Shown here: positions 25,005 to 34,034 of the stretch, piece after piece
Layout of the letters: the number at the start of each line of letters is the position of its first letter
Position numbering within the stretch: the first letter of the stretch is position 1
From: Chloroflexota bacterium
Lineage (GTDB): Bacteria > Chloroflexota > Anaerolineae > UBA4142
Length of the DNA: 64,000 nt
Assembly: GCA_023381515.1 (NCBI GenBank)
Contig: JAMCQI010000103.1
Span: 1 to 64,000, forward strand
Direction: 5' to 3'
Notes under the pieces: model-generated
Told to the model about the DNA's origin: nothing
The model's input: only the letters and a program-made list of their open reading frames with translations
Databases searched by the model: none
Translations under genes and position numbers: made by a program

Positions 25005-25160
25005 GACCTGTACTGGCTGAAAACCTTGTCCGCCCCAGTAACGACGAAGGGGAGATACAGCGGACGAAACCAGAGGTCGATGACCGGCAACAAGTCGCAG
25101 GCCCAGGTGTCTTTGGCGTGGTTCTTCAAAAAGGTCGCCCAGGTTTGTGAAGTAGGGACG
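25005..25160 (-). pseudogene. Second IS481-like integrase fragment
   Basis: The frame encodes SQTWATFLKNHAKDTWACD, the first catalytic Asp segment, and nearly matches the relic at 11205-11354 at DNA level. Both copies break after FSQYR, so they share the same 3' boundary. Here the fragment abuts the IS4-like relic, making a nested graveyard. Confidence 0.75.
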
Positions 25161-25256
25161 GGGGTTTCAGCCACCACAGGGCGAATGACGCGATGGCACG
25201 ACTGCGCGCGAGACGCAACGACGCAATGGGAGCTCGACGCCCCCCGGAATGAAGCA

Positions 25257-25285
25257 AGCGGCGTGGGTGGCTCACCCACGCCGCT
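25257..25285. terminator. 13-bp-stem terminator of the branched-chain amino-acid operon
   Basis: AGCGGCGTGGGTG pairs perfectly with CACCCACGCCGCT around a GCT loop, only eight bases past the stop of the binding-protein gene. The U-tract on the minus strand is weak. Confidence 0.65.
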
Positions 25286-25292
25286 CTAATTC

Positions 25293-26567
25293 TTACTTGC
25301 TCAACGGTGCCCCGCCGGCGCTAGAGACCGCCACAAAGTTCTGTTTCGTGGCATCCCACCGTGCCACATAAACAGAATCAATCGTTAACCCGCGATGGTC
25401 CTGGGGGCTCAGATTGTAGGTGCCGTCGACTCCTTCAAAACCCTTGATCTGGTCGATGGCATCGCGCAGCTGCTTGGCGTCCGTCTTCAGGCCGGTCTTT
25501 TTCAGCGCTTCCACGACTATTGCCGCCGCGTCCCAGGCGGGCGTTTGCCCAAAGTCGGGGGTTACGTTAATCGCCTTAAACGCAGCCTGGAAATCGCCGA
25601 CGGCGGTCTTGGCGGGTCCCGGGGGCATCACATCATAGGCCACAAAGCGCGGCGAGCCGATATATAGCTCAGCAGGCATAAAGTCCTTGTATTGCTGCAT
25701 CTGCGCAAAGGTTTCATTACCGTCGGTCGTCGCCACAGGGATGTTCAGACCGCCCTGGGTAATGCCTTTGAACGCCGTCGTCGCAGGAGTGCCGGTCGAC
25801 CAGACGATGAGAGCCTGGGCGCCCGAGTCCTTGATCTTTGCAATTTGCGCAGAAACGCTGCTTGCGCTGCTATCGAATTGTTCACTGTCGACCAACTTCA
25901 AGCTGCTGTTCTCGGGCAGCGCGAGCTTTTGCTGGATGCCCTTCAGTCCATCGCTCCCGCTCGCATCCGTCGAAGTGAGAGCCGCGATCTTGGTCCAACC
26001 CTTGCCGCGAAAGTAGGTGAGCAAGGCCTCGATGAGTGAGTAGGTATCCGGCGTGGTCGAGTAGATGTAGCTGTTCGGCGCGGGCTTGACGCCCGGAGTG
26101 GTCGTATAAATCACAGGGCCGTTCGTCGCCAGGGCGGCGACCGCCAGTGCGACACCCGTAAGCGCGGGGCCGATGATCACCGGCACCTTTTTGGCAATCA
26201 GGTCTGTGGCGAGCTGCACGCCGACCTTCGGATCGGTCTGGTCGTCCTGAACGACGAAATGGACAGGGGTGCCGTTGATCCCGCCCTTGGCATTGATGTA
26301 CTTTTCATAGACATCGAGACTCTGCTTTTCCTCGGTGCCCAGGAACGCGCCCCCGCCGGTCAAAGAGAGCAGCGCGTTGATTACATAGGGTTGCGAGGCC
26401 GTGGTCGCGGCCGGGGCGGAAGTGGCGGCCGATGAAGCAGAGGCAGCCGGCGCCGTAGTTGCCTGGGGCGCCGCGGTGGGCGCGGCGCAGGCGGCGAGAA
26501 GCACAAGGACAAGCACGGCTCCAGAGATGAAAAGTTTTCTCGACAGTGCGACTGGTGGTGCAAACAT
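25293..26567 (-). CDS. Branched-chain amino-acid-type ABC binding lipoprotein
   Basis: The 424-aa product has a lipoprotein signal (LVLVLLAAC), an Ala/Thr-rich tether, and a type I periplasmic-binding fold of the LivK/Peripla_BP_6 family. Matching segments are YVINALLSLTGGGAFLG, FVVQDDQTDPKVGVQLA and DAAAIVVEALKKTGL. Ligands of this family include branched-chain amino acids, amides and urea, and cannot be narrowed here. It is the last gene of the transporter operon. Confidence 0.9.
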   Translation of the reverse strand: MFAPPVALSRKLFISGAVLVLVLLAACAAPTAAPQATTAPAASASSAATSAPAATTASQPYVINALLSLTGGGAFLGTEEKQSLDVYEKYINAKGGINGTPVHFVVQDDQTDPKVGVQLATDLIAKKVPVIIGPALTGVALAVAALATNGPVIYTTTPGVKPAPNSYIYSTTPDTYSLIEALLTYFRGKGWTKIAALTSTDASGSDGLKGIQQKLALPENSSLKLVDSEQFDSSASSVSAQIAKIKDSGAQALIVWSTGTPATTAFKGITQGGLNIPVATTDGNETFAQMQQYKDFMPAELYIGSPRFVAYDVMPPGPAKTAVGDFQAAFKAINVTPDFGQTPAWDAAAIVVEALKKTGLKTDAKQLRDAIDQIKGFEGVDGTYNLSPQDHRGLTIDSVYVARWDATKQNFVAVSSAGGAPLSK

Positions 26568-26596
26568 TTTCTTTTCTCCTCCCCTTTAAATTTCTC

Positions 26597-27400
26597 TTAA
26601 AGATCGTTCAAGATCACGCGTAGATTCTCCGTTAACTCGCGCCCGGTCTCTTCGTCCCCGGGTCCGTAGAGCGCGGTGCCGATGCCGAGATAACGGTGCT
26701 CGACTTCAACATTGTGTAAAAGGTCGTGCCCTGAACCCTCCAGGGCAATGTCTCCTCCTTCCATGACATAGCCATAATCGGCAATCGCAAGGGCGGCCGC
26801 GGCATTTTGCTCGACCAGCAATAGGCCGAGCCCTTGCTTTTTCAGATTCTCGATCACCTCAAAAATCCCTTCTATGATCTGTGGGCTGAGACCGAGCGAG
26901 GGTTCGTCCATGAGCAGCAGCCGGGGGCGCGCCATCAGACCGCGCGCGAGGGCGAGCATCTGCTGCTGCCCACCGGACAAGGCGCCCGCCTCTTCGCTCA
27001 GCCGCGGCTTGAGATCCGGAAATAGGGCCAAGACCAGATCCAACTGCTCCGTCCATTCCTTATGCGAAAACCGGTTGAGTTGGACATAGCTCCCCAGGAC
27101 CAGATTGTTCATCACCGATTGGGTCGCGAACACTTGCCGCCCTTCAGGGACATGAGCAATCCCAAGGCGGACAATGTCGGAAGCAGAGCGGCGGGTGATA
27201 TCCTGACCTTCGAAGAGGATACGGCCGGCGCTCGCGCGAATGAGTGCGGAGATCGTCTTGAGAGTCGTGGACTTGCCCGCTCCGTTCGCCCCGATCAGCG
27301 CGACGATCGTCCCGGACTGGACGGCAAGATTGATGCCACGCAGTGCCTCGACGACGCCATAGCGGGTGTGGACTCCTTTGACCTCAAGCAGCATGGGCAT
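26597..27400 (-). CDS. livF: LivF-type ABC ATPase
   Basis: The 267-aa ATPase has Walker A GANGAGKST, signature LSGGQQQMLALARGL, Walker B LLLMDEPSLGL and LLLVEQNAAAALAIADYGYV, as typical for LivF. The start overlaps the LivG end by about 17 bases; an ATG six bases in is an alternative. A tail of about 30 residues (GPGDEETGRELTENL) is longer than usual. It pairs with LivG to power the fused permease. Confidence 0.9.
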   Translation of the reverse strand: MPMLLEVKGVHTRYGVVEALRGINLAVQSGTIVALIGANGAGKSTTLKTISALIRASAGRILFEGQDITRRSASDIVRLGIAHVPEGRQVFATQSVMNNLVLGSYVQLNRFSHKEWTEQLDLVLALFPDLKPRLSEEAGALSGGQQQMLALARGLMARPRLLLMDEPSLGLSPQIIEGIFEVIENLKKQGLGLLLVEQNAAAALAIADYGYVMEGGDIALEGSGHDLLHNVEVEHRYLGIGTALYGPGDEETGRELTENLRVILNDL

Positions 27401-28166
27401 CCTTTTTCAATCCGAGATAGGCCTCTATCACGCTCGGGTTCTGCTGGACCTCCCCTGGAGCCCCATCGGCGATGAGCCGCCCTCGGTTGATCACCAGCAC
27501 TCGGTCCGCCACATTCATGACGAGCGACATGTTGTGCTCGACCACGATCACCGACACGCCGGCGTCTCGAATGCTGCCTAGCAGACGACCCAGGTTGGCG
27601 GTCTCATGGTCGTTGAGGCCGGCCGCAGGTTCGTCCAGGAGAAGCAGTCGCGGCGAGCCCATCAGTCCCCGGGCAAGCTCGACCAGCTTCTGTGCGCCGA
27701 GAGGCAACTTGTCGGCGGCGACAAGACCCCACTGTGCGAGCCCGACGACCTCGAGCACGCGTTGCGCATGGTCGTTCAAGACCTTTTCCTCGCGGCGCGC
27801 CTTGCCGAGCCATAGCGCTTGGGTCACCAGCCCGGAACGAAGCTGCCGCTGGGCCCCGATCAGCACATTGTCCAGAACCGAGAGATGCGCAAAGACGCGG
27901 GCGGTCTGGAAGGTGCGGATCAGGCCGCGTGCGGCGATCACGTGGGGTTCGAGCTGGGTGATCTCCTCGCCGGCAAGGAACACGGACCCTTGATCGGTAT
28001 GGTACAGGTTGGTGATGAGGTTAAACAGCGTTGACTTGCCCGCGCCGTTCGGGCCAATCATCGCGCAGATCGTGCCTTTGGGAACCTCAAAACTCACGTC
28101 GTCTACGGCCGTCATGCCGCCGAACGATTTCTTCAAGTGTTGGACCGCGAGAATGTCCTCCGCCAT
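27384..28166 (-). CDS. livG: LivG-type ABC ATPase
   Basis: The 260-aa ATPase has Walker A GPNGAGKSTLFN, the Q-loop region RTFQTARVFAHLSVLDNVLIG, Walker B LLLLDEPAAGLND and the VIVVEHNMSLVMNVADRV segment typical of LivG. Its start directly abuts the permease stop and its end overlaps livF, indicating tight coupling. Confidence 0.92.
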   Translation of the reverse strand: MAEDILAVQHLKKSFGGMTAVDDVSFEVPKGTICAMIGPNGAGKSTLFNLITNLYHTDQGSVFLAGEEITQLEPHVIAARGLIRTFQTARVFAHLSVLDNVLIGAQRQLRSGLVTQALWLGKARREEKVLNDHAQRVLEVVGLAQWGLVAADKLPLGAQKLVELARGLMGSPRLLLLDEPAAGLNDHETANLGRLLGSIRDAGVSVIVVEHNMSLVMNVADRVLVINRGRLIADGAPGEVQQNPSVIEAYLGLKKDAHAA

Positions 28167-30095
28167 CTAGCCTCTCCGCTCCACCAACGGTTCACCACGC
28201 GGCCGCAGTTCCTTGCGCGGCGGCAGATTGAACCGGAGAAAGAGCCGCGCGTAGAGGTCGACCAGGCCGCCAAACACGCCGCCCGGAAACCAGAGCAGGA
28301 CGACGACGAGCATCAATCCCTCGACGAGGGGTTTGAACAGTGCAAGAGGCTGAAACAGAGTCGGCAGGAAAGTAAGGACTCCCACGCCGATCAATGGCCC
28401 GATCAAGGTGCCTTCGCCCCCGAGCACGAGCATGATGGGCAAATCGAGCGAGGTCTGGATGCCGACCATGTCGGGCGAGAGAAAGTGAAAGTAAAATGCA
28501 TAAAGACTGCCGGCCACCGAAGCCATACCCGCACTGAGGAGAAAGATCGTCATCTTGTGTGCGACCACGTTCACGCCAAGTGCCTCTGCCGCCGTCGCAT
28601 CGGTCTGGATGGCCCAGAGCGCCCGCCCGCGCCCGCTGCGGGCAATATTGGCGGCGAGGATAAAGGCAACGACGACAATGCTCCAGACCAAATAGTAATT
28701 TGAACGGAGGCCGTCCAATTGAACCCCACCGATCGAGAAGGAAGGAATGCCGACGAAACCGGAAGGTCCGCCGGTAATGTCTACCGCTCCGACCATAAGC
28801 GATTCGATGAGGAGACCGAAGGCGAGGGTCGCCATGGCGAGGTAGGCCCCGCGCAGCCGGCCGCTTACAAAACTCAAGATCGCAGCGACGACCAGCGCGA
28901 GGATGAGCCCACCGAGAATGCCGAGGATAGGAGGAAGATTAAAGCGGACCGTCAGGATGGCCGACGTATAGCCGCCTATGGCCATGAATGCGGCCTGGCC
29001 GAGACTGACCTGCCCGGCGAATCCCATCAGCAAGTCGAGTCCGATCATCGTGAGGTAAAAGATACCGGTGAGAATAAGTGAGTTGAGCAACCCCTCCGAT
29101 CGGACCAGGAGCGGGAGCACAAAAATAACAATGCCAAGGGGCAGGGCGATCCAGAGGAGATGACGATGAAATCCGGCGGGGAGCGTGAAACCACCCCGCG
29201 GTGGTAATTCCTGTGCGTCCGCGCGCAGCCCGCGGCGGCTGCCCAGAATACCCTGCGGCCGGGTGAGAAGCATGAGAAGGAGGACAAGGAGCGCGAGCGT
29301 CGTGCTAAAGAGGGACGAGATCCAACCGGCCGCACCCTGTTCGAGTACGCCGAGGGTCAGCCCGCCGAGAACGGCGCCGACAAAGTTGCCCATGCCGCCC
29401 AATACCGCGGCGACAAACCCTTCGGTTGTAAAACGGGCGGCACTGTTGAAAGCAAGCGAGGCAATCGGGGCAACCATGATCCCGCCGAGCGCACCAATCG
29501 CCCCGCTGGCCGTAAAAGCAAAAAAGATCATGCGCGAAACGGGAATGCCCATCAGGCTGGCCGCGCTCGGATTTTCCGCGCAGGCGCGCAGCGCCATCCC
29601 AAAGGTCGTCCTGTAAAAGAGCCACCACAAGGCGGCCACGACGACGGCGAGCGCGCCGAGAATCCAAATGCCCTGTGTCGGCAGGAGGAACAGACTCAGG
29701 TCGATTGGGCGCTCGCCGGAAAAAGAGGGGAGCGCATAGGGTTGGCTCCCCCAGATCACGAGCGCGGCTCCCTGGAAGAAGATAAGCAACCCGGAGGTGA
29801 GCAAAAGGATGTGCATGCGGGAGAGGCGCCCGAGGGCAGGGCGCATGACAAGGCGTTCGGTGAGTGCGGCGACGAGCGCGATGGCAGCGACGGAAAGGAC
29901 GAGGGCGACCGGCAGGGGCAGGCTGAGCGTCACGTAGAGGGTGTACATCACGAGCGCGCCCAGCCCGACGAACGCGCCGTGGGCGAGGTTGATAGTGCCC
30001 GTGACGCTATAGATCAAGCTAAACCCGATCGCGATCAGCGCATACGCGGCGCCGACGAGCAGACCGCCCACGACAAAGCTGATTGTCTCCTGCAA
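28167..30095 (-). CDS. Fused LivH-LivM permease
   Basis: The 642-aa protein joins both permeases of a branched-chain amino-acid importer in one chain. Residues 1-290 are LivH-like (GTINLAHGAFVGLGA, GGIMVAPIASLAF, VAAVLGGMGNFVGAVLGG). Residues about 310-640 are LivM-like (GLDLLMGFAGQVSLGQAAFMAIGG, ALGVNVVAHKM, VLGGEGTLIGPLIGVG). Continuous coding through the junction argues for a true fusion. It is the first gene of the operon, preceded by a good promoter. Confidence 0.9.
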   Translation of the reverse strand: MQETISFVVGGLLVGAAYALIAIGFSLIYSVTGTINLAHGAFVGLGALVMYTLYVTLSLPLPVALVLSVAAIALVAALTERLVMRPALGRLSRMHILLLTSGLLIFFQGAALVIWGSQPYALPSFSGERPIDLSLFLLPTQGIWILGALAVVVAALWWLFYRTTFGMALRACAENPSAASLMGIPVSRMIFFAFTASGAIGALGGIMVAPIASLAFNSAARFTTEGFVAAVLGGMGNFVGAVLGGLTLGVLEQGAAGWISSLFSTTLALLVLLLMLLTRPQGILGSRRGLRADAQELPPRGGFTLPAGFHRHLLWIALPLGIVIFVLPLLVRSEGLLNSLILTGIFYLTMIGLDLLMGFAGQVSLGQAAFMAIGGYTSAILTVRFNLPPILGILGGLILALVVAAILSFVSGRLRGAYLAMATLAFGLLIESLMVGAVDITGGPSGFVGIPSFSIGGVQLDGLRSNYYLVWSIVVVAFILAANIARSGRGRALWAIQTDATAAEALGVNVVAHKMTIFLLSAGMASVAGSLYAFYFHFLSPDMVGIQTSLDLPIMLVLGGEGTLIGPLIGVGVLTFLPTLFQPLALFKPLVEGLMLVVVLLWFPGGVFGGLVDLYARLFLRFNLPPRKELRPRGEPLVERRG

Positions 30096-30127
30096 GGACT
30101 TGTCTCCGCCGCCCTGAACGTATCGTG

Positions 30128-30156
30128 ATTATACACTGGGAGAACAAACCTGACAA
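30128..30156 (-). promoter_or_regulatory. Strong promoter of the branched-chain amino-acid operon
   Basis: On the minus strand TTGTCA (30156-30151) and TATAAT (30133-30128) are separated by exactly 17 bp, and the permease ATG begins about 33 bp downstream of the -10. It is the best-scoring promoter I see in this part of the window. Confidence 0.75.
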
Positions 30157-30445
30157 CCCGCGTTGGGGCATATACCATGACCGGGTACCCGCACGGTCAG
30201 AGCTGGCGCCTGGGCGCGCCTAGCATCAAAACAAGAAGGTCATCGGGCGAACGGGCCCAACGACCTTCTTCTCGACCGCGCGCGATGGCAACCGGCCGCC
30301 CTGCCTGGCGCGGGACGGTTTCGGGGTGGCACCTGTCAATGCGGGCTTCACCCGCGACCAAGATGCGGCGGCCTGCGCCGTTTCGTGACGCGCCGAGGGC
30401 CTGATCCAGGAATTCCATCTCGTAGCGCGACCCGGGGGCGCGCCC
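30157..30445. other. Intergenic region without recognisable gene
   Basis: The stretch is GC-rich with a nine-bp inverted repeat, AAGAAGGTC at about 30233 and GACCTTCTT at about 30262. I see no supported coding frame. Confidence 0.5.
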
Positions 30446-30991
30446 TTGGATGCAATTCTAGATTACCTTCACGACAAGCGCCTATTGCTCGTTCTGGGAT
30501 TGCCGTTCGCGACAATGGGGACAGCGTGCGCTCCCGCGGCGCCTACTCCGCCGCCTGCGACATCCACCGACGCCAACAAGGCTCTCGTTCGCCAGTACTA
30601 TGAGCAAGTCCTGAATGCGGGCCAGTTCAGTGCGGTAGGACAATTTGTCTCTCCCAGCTACAAGCGTTATCTCTCGGCGACTGGCGCGCCGCTCACGGCC
30701 GACCAACAGAGCAAGCGACTGGCCGGACTGCGAGCGGCTTTCCCTGATTTAAAGTTCACGATTGACGATATGACCGCCGAAGGCGACCGTGTGGCGATCC
30801 GAGCGACAGTGCGGGGGACGCACAATGGCGCTTTTCAAGGCCTGCAGCCAACCGACAAATCGGTGACCGTCGCCGCCATCGAGACCATGCGTCTCGAAAA
30901 CGGCAAAATTGCCGAACACTGGGGGGGAGCCGATAACTTGGATCTGCTGCAGCAGCTGGGTGCGGTCGCATCACCTGAACCGGCCAAGTAA
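30446..30991 (+). CDS. SnoaL/ester-cyclase-like lipoprotein
   Basis: The 181-aa frame opens at TTG. A signal-like hydrophobic stretch (LLLVLGLPFATMGTAC) ends in a lipobox Cys, so an exported lipoprotein is likely although the exact start is unsure. Residues about 45-165 match the SnoaL-like cystatin-fold family: ANKALVRQYYEQVLNAGQF, LRAAFPDLKFTIDDMTAEGDRVAIRATVRGTHNG, and ENGKIAEHWGGAD near the end. Members include polyketide cyclases and many proteins of unknown role. It is a single gene without operon partners. Confidence 0.75.
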   Translation: MDAILDYLHDKRLLLVLGLPFATMGTACAPAAPTPPPATSTDANKALVRQYYEQVLNAGQFSAVGQFVSPSYKRYLSATGAPLTADQQSKRLAGLRAAFPDLKFTIDDMTAEGDRVAIRATVRGTHNGAFQGLQPTDKSVTVAAIETMRLENGKIAEHWGGADNLDLLQQLGAVASPEPAK

Positions 30992-31311
30992 GGAGCAGAG
31001 AACGATTGAGTGAATATCACCACCCGTCAGGTGAAGGGAGCCTAGTTCACCATGCAGATGGACGCCTCCCCCTGTTTACCTAGCGGCCGCTGCGGTACCG
31101 GCCAACACGGGCAACCGGTGTACTCGGCTTTCCATTTCCGCGGTCCACCTGAACTCTGTGCTCCTCAGGTCCACGCAACGTGATAGTGGGATAGAGGGAA
31201 AGCCGCTTGCTCTCGATCAGTCGCAGATCGGGGAAACGGTGAGTCAGGGACTGTAGCGCAAGCCGTGGTACCACGAGTGTTTCCGGCTCGCTTCCCAGGG
31301 AATCCTGAACA
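30992..31311. other. Intergenic region without recognisable gene
   Basis: No frame with a ribosome site or family likeness is seen. Short minus-strand frames here lack protein-like composition. Confidence 0.5.
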
Positions 31312-31312
31312 C

Positions 31313-31344
31313 AAAACAGCCGCCGCGAGGTTCGCGGCGGCTGT
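31313..31344. terminator. Bidirectional terminator with 14-bp stem
   Basis: AACAGCCGCCGCGA and TCGCGGCGGCTGTT form a perfect stem with a short loop, flanked by A-rich and T-rich runs. It lies about 20 bp past the stop of the tandem cupredoxin gene and can serve both strands. Confidence 0.85.
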
Positions 31345-31365
31345 TTGCATTTACATCCGTTGTCC

Positions 31366-32484
31366 TTATTGCGCTATGGTAATCGTTCCTTTCATGCCCG
31401 AATCGTCATGCAGAATACAATGATACGCCAGGTCCCCCGGAGTGTTGCCGATCTTGAGAGAGAAGCTGTGGGCGCCCGGGGCGTGCGGGTCGATGATCCC
31501 CGAGCTGTAGACCCCCTTGTTCGTCAGCGGCTGGTCCGCATTCTGGGGCGCGCCCACCGCGGGGTTGACGAGCAAGAGCGGCGGCCCGTTCGGCTGCGGC
31601 TGGGGGGAAATCATCGCCGGTTCGGTCGCTCCGTTCAGGAAAGTGATGGTGTGCGGAGCGATATCTCCTTGCCCCAGAACCCACGTGACCGTATCCCCGG
31701 GACGGGCCGTCAGCTTGTTCGGGTAATAGTCCTCGAGGTCAATGGGTCCCTGCGAGTATCCGGTCACGACGAAATGGGTCGTCGTCCCATCCGGATTCTT
31801 CTGGTCTGGCTTGATCTGCGCTTGAGCAGCTTGGACGGCCGCCGGGACTTGGGCCTTGAGCGCGGCCAGTTCCTTCTTGCCCTCCGCATCGTCCGCCGCT
31901 TGCGACGGAATCGCCACGCTGGCATCTTCCACGACCACCGTGCCGTTCATCTTTTCTTCTCCGTGCACGATGCAGGTATACGGGTAGCTCCCCGCCTTGG
32001 TGAACGTGAGCTTGAACTCTTGAGCCTGCCCCGGGTCCCGACTCATCACGCCGGAATTGGCAAAGCTCGAGCCGTCGTATTGCCCATCCTTGGGCATCTG
32101 CGGGAACGCGACCTGGGGGTTGAACATCATCGCGCCCGGAGGGGCCTTGGGCACAGGTTGAAGGAGAGCCGGGGCTTGTTCTCCGGCGAGAAAGGTGACG
32201 GTGTGGAGCTCGCTGGTATTCAGTTTCCAAACGACCGTGTCGCCGACATGAACGCGAATCGTCGAAGGAAAGTAGGCCTCGATGTCGGCCGCATTCGCGT
32301 TATCATGTCCTCCTACCAGGACGGTAAAGGATTGCGGGCTCGCACTGGATGCTTGCGTCGCGGCGGGCGCCAGAGTCGGAGCCTGGGCGGGCGCTCCGGT
32401 AGACGCGTTCGAGGGAGCACAAGCGGCGAGCACCAAGACCAAGAATGCTGAAGCGAGCACTAGTCCAGCGTATAAGCGGTTCAT
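31366..32484 (-). CDS. Tandem cupredoxin lipoprotein with two type I copper sites
   Basis: The start is MNRLYAGLVL at 32484, giving 372 aa. A lipobox (VLAAC, Cys22) and a Pro/Ala linker precede two blue-copper domains. Domain 1 ligands are His94 (ELHTVTF) and Cys171, His174 and Met179 (CIVHGEEKM). Domain 2 ligands are His278 (APHTITF) and Cys356, His359 and Met364 (CILHDDSGM). Both sites are complete, so both could carry electrons at the outer face of the membrane. An Ala-rich helix of about 50 residues joins the domains. The FAD oxidase gene ends 33 bases upstream, suggesting a functional pair. Confidence 0.88.
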   Translation of the reverse strand: MNRLYAGLVLASAFLVLVLAACAPSNASTGAPAQAPTLAPAATQASSASPQSFTVLVGGHDNANAADIEAYFPSTIRVHVGDTVVWKLNTSELHTVTFLAGEQAPALLQPVPKAPPGAMMFNPQVAFPQMPKDGQYDGSSFANSGVMSRDPGQAQEFKLTFTKAGSYPYTCIVHGEEKMNGTVVVEDASVAIPSQAADDAEGKKELAALKAQVPAAVQAAQAQIKPDQKNPDGTTTHFVVTGYSQGPIDLEDYYPNKLTARPGDTVTWVLGQGDIAPHTITFLNGATEPAMISPQPQPNGPPLLLVNPAVGAPQNADQPLTNKGVYSSGIIDPHAPGAHSFSLKIGNTPGDLAYHCILHDDSGMKGTITIAQ

Positions 32485-32516
32485 TTCTCTTCTCCTCTTT
32501 GGGGTGAGTGTAAGTA

Positions 32517-33926
32517 TCACCAGCCGGCATCCGGGCTGATGTTCGGTTTGATATTCTGATTGAGATGGAACAAGTTGTCCGGATCGTACCTGTTCTTGAG
32601 GGCAACCAGTCGGTCGTAGTTTGCCCCATAGGCACTGCGAACGCGGGCGCTACCTTCCTCGCTCATAAAATTGACGTAGGTCTCCTTTAACTCGAAAGGC
32701 CGCAGCGCGTCAGTGGAGGTGCGCAACCACTGGCGGTGTCTCGCCGCATCCCCGTCCTCCCAGGCGGCGATGTGCACGGGCACATAGCATTCCTTGCGCA
32801 CCGGAAAGGCAGTCGCATGGGGTGCGATGCGGGTCGCCACTCCATGCAGATGCTGAATCAAAGTCACCGAAAACGGACTCGTCCCCGCCGACGCGTTCTC
32901 GACGAGTATGTCGATCACCTCATCCTTCAATTCCGGGACCGTGTTTCCTTTTTCAGCATAGTACCGCCCGGCGGGATTGGCGGCATCGATCAAGGAGATC
33001 GCTTCGAGATAGCTCATGGGACGAAGCAGGTCGACCACGGGAGGACCCCAGCGGCGGATGGGTTTAACGATGCGTTCGCCTTCTTGCAGCTCGCCCGCAT
33101 AGCAAAGGATGAAGGCAATCGCGCGTTCCCCTTCCGGAGTCGTGAGCAGAGCGGCATAGGCGGTCAATTCATCGGGTGCGGTGGCCGTATAATCCCTGTA
33201 AAACCGCAAAGCCTTTCGCGCTTGGGCCATCGGGTGTATGACCATTCCGGCAAGAACCGGCCCAACATCATGCAACCGATAATGAAAGTTGGTCACGATG
33301 CCGAAATTGCCCCCTCCCCCGCGCAACCCCCAGAACAGGTCGGGGTTTTCATCAGGATCGGCGCGCCGCAGCACGCCATCCGGCGTGATCACTTCGAACG
33401 CCGACACGTTATCACACGTCAGGCCGTACTGGGCCGCGAGCCAGCCGATTCCACCTCCCAAGGTGAGCCCGGCAATGCCGGTATCCGAGACGATACCTGT
33501 CGTCGTCGCTAAGCCATATCGCTGGGTTTCTTGGATCAGTTCACCCAGGGTGAGTCCAGCCTGAGCTTGCGCGGTGGAGGTTTCCGGGTCCACTCGGATG
33601 CTTTTCATCGGCGAGAGGTCAATGACCAAGCCGCCTTCGGAGGTCGAGAAACCCGCCGTGCTATGCCCGCCGCCTCGGACCGCGATGGGCCAGTCGCGGC
33701 GCCGGGCGAATTCGATCGCACGCTGGACATCATTCGCATCTGCGCAGCGGACAATGCCGGCCGGCCGACGATCAATCGCTCCGTTCCACACGCGGCGAGC
33801 TTGCTCGTAGGCGGTGTCTCCCGGAAAAACCAGCTCACCTTGCAGGACTTGGCGCAGTTTGGCCAGGTCGCTATCGCCAATCTGAATGTTTGCTATCTGT
33901 GAGGCAATCAACTTTTCAACTCCCAT
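32517..33926 (-). CDS. Berberine-bridge-type FAD-linked oxidoreductase
   Basis: The 469-aa protein lacks a signal peptide. The PCMH FAD domain shows RGGGHSTAG with His88, the usual 8-alpha-histidyl FAD site. Cys171 in GLTCDN sits where bicovalent flavoenzymes have their second link. GIAGLTLGGGIGWLA and LRGGGGNFGIVTNF follow, and the C-terminal BBE motif reads NRYDPDNLFHLNQNI. Such enzymes oxidise sugars, alcohols or alkaloid-like substrates and pass electrons to oxygen or other acceptors. The adjacent cupredoxin is a possible acceptor, but location differs because no export signal is visible. The substrate is unknown. Confidence 0.88.
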   Translation of the reverse strand: MGVEKLIASQIANIQIGDSDLAKLRQVLQGELVFPGDTAYEQARRVWNGAIDRRPAGIVRCADANDVQRAIEFARRRDWPIAVRGGGHSTAGFSTSEGGLVIDLSPMKSIRVDPETSTAQAQAGLTLGELIQETQRYGLATTTGIVSDTGIAGLTLGGGIGWLAAQYGLTCDNVSAFEVITPDGVLRRADPDENPDLFWGLRGGGGNFGIVTNFHYRLHDVGPVLAGMVIHPMAQARKALRFYRDYTATAPDELTAYAALLTTPEGERAIAFILCYAGELQEGERIVKPIRRWGPPVVDLLRPMSYLEAISLIDAANPAGRYYAEKGNTVPELKDEVIDILVENASAGTSPFSVTLIQHLHGVATRIAPHATAFPVRKECYVPVHIAAWEDGDAARHRQWLRTSTDALRPFELKETYVNFMSEEGSARVRSAYGANYDRLVALKNRYDPDNLFHLNQNIKPNISPDAGW

Positions 33927-34034
33927 CCGTTTGGACCAGTGGGGTCCTAGACCTCACTGGTCTCTTTCTGATCGGACTTGGTTTCAGGGCCATGCCATAG
34001 AGGCGGTGAGGATCAGTCGTTCACTGTCTCCGGC

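Noticed and set aside
28167..30095. LivH-LivM fusion as a sequencing error
   Set aside because: The frame is open and well conserved on both sides of the junction, and the linker is continuous. Nothing in the sequence suggests a lost stop.
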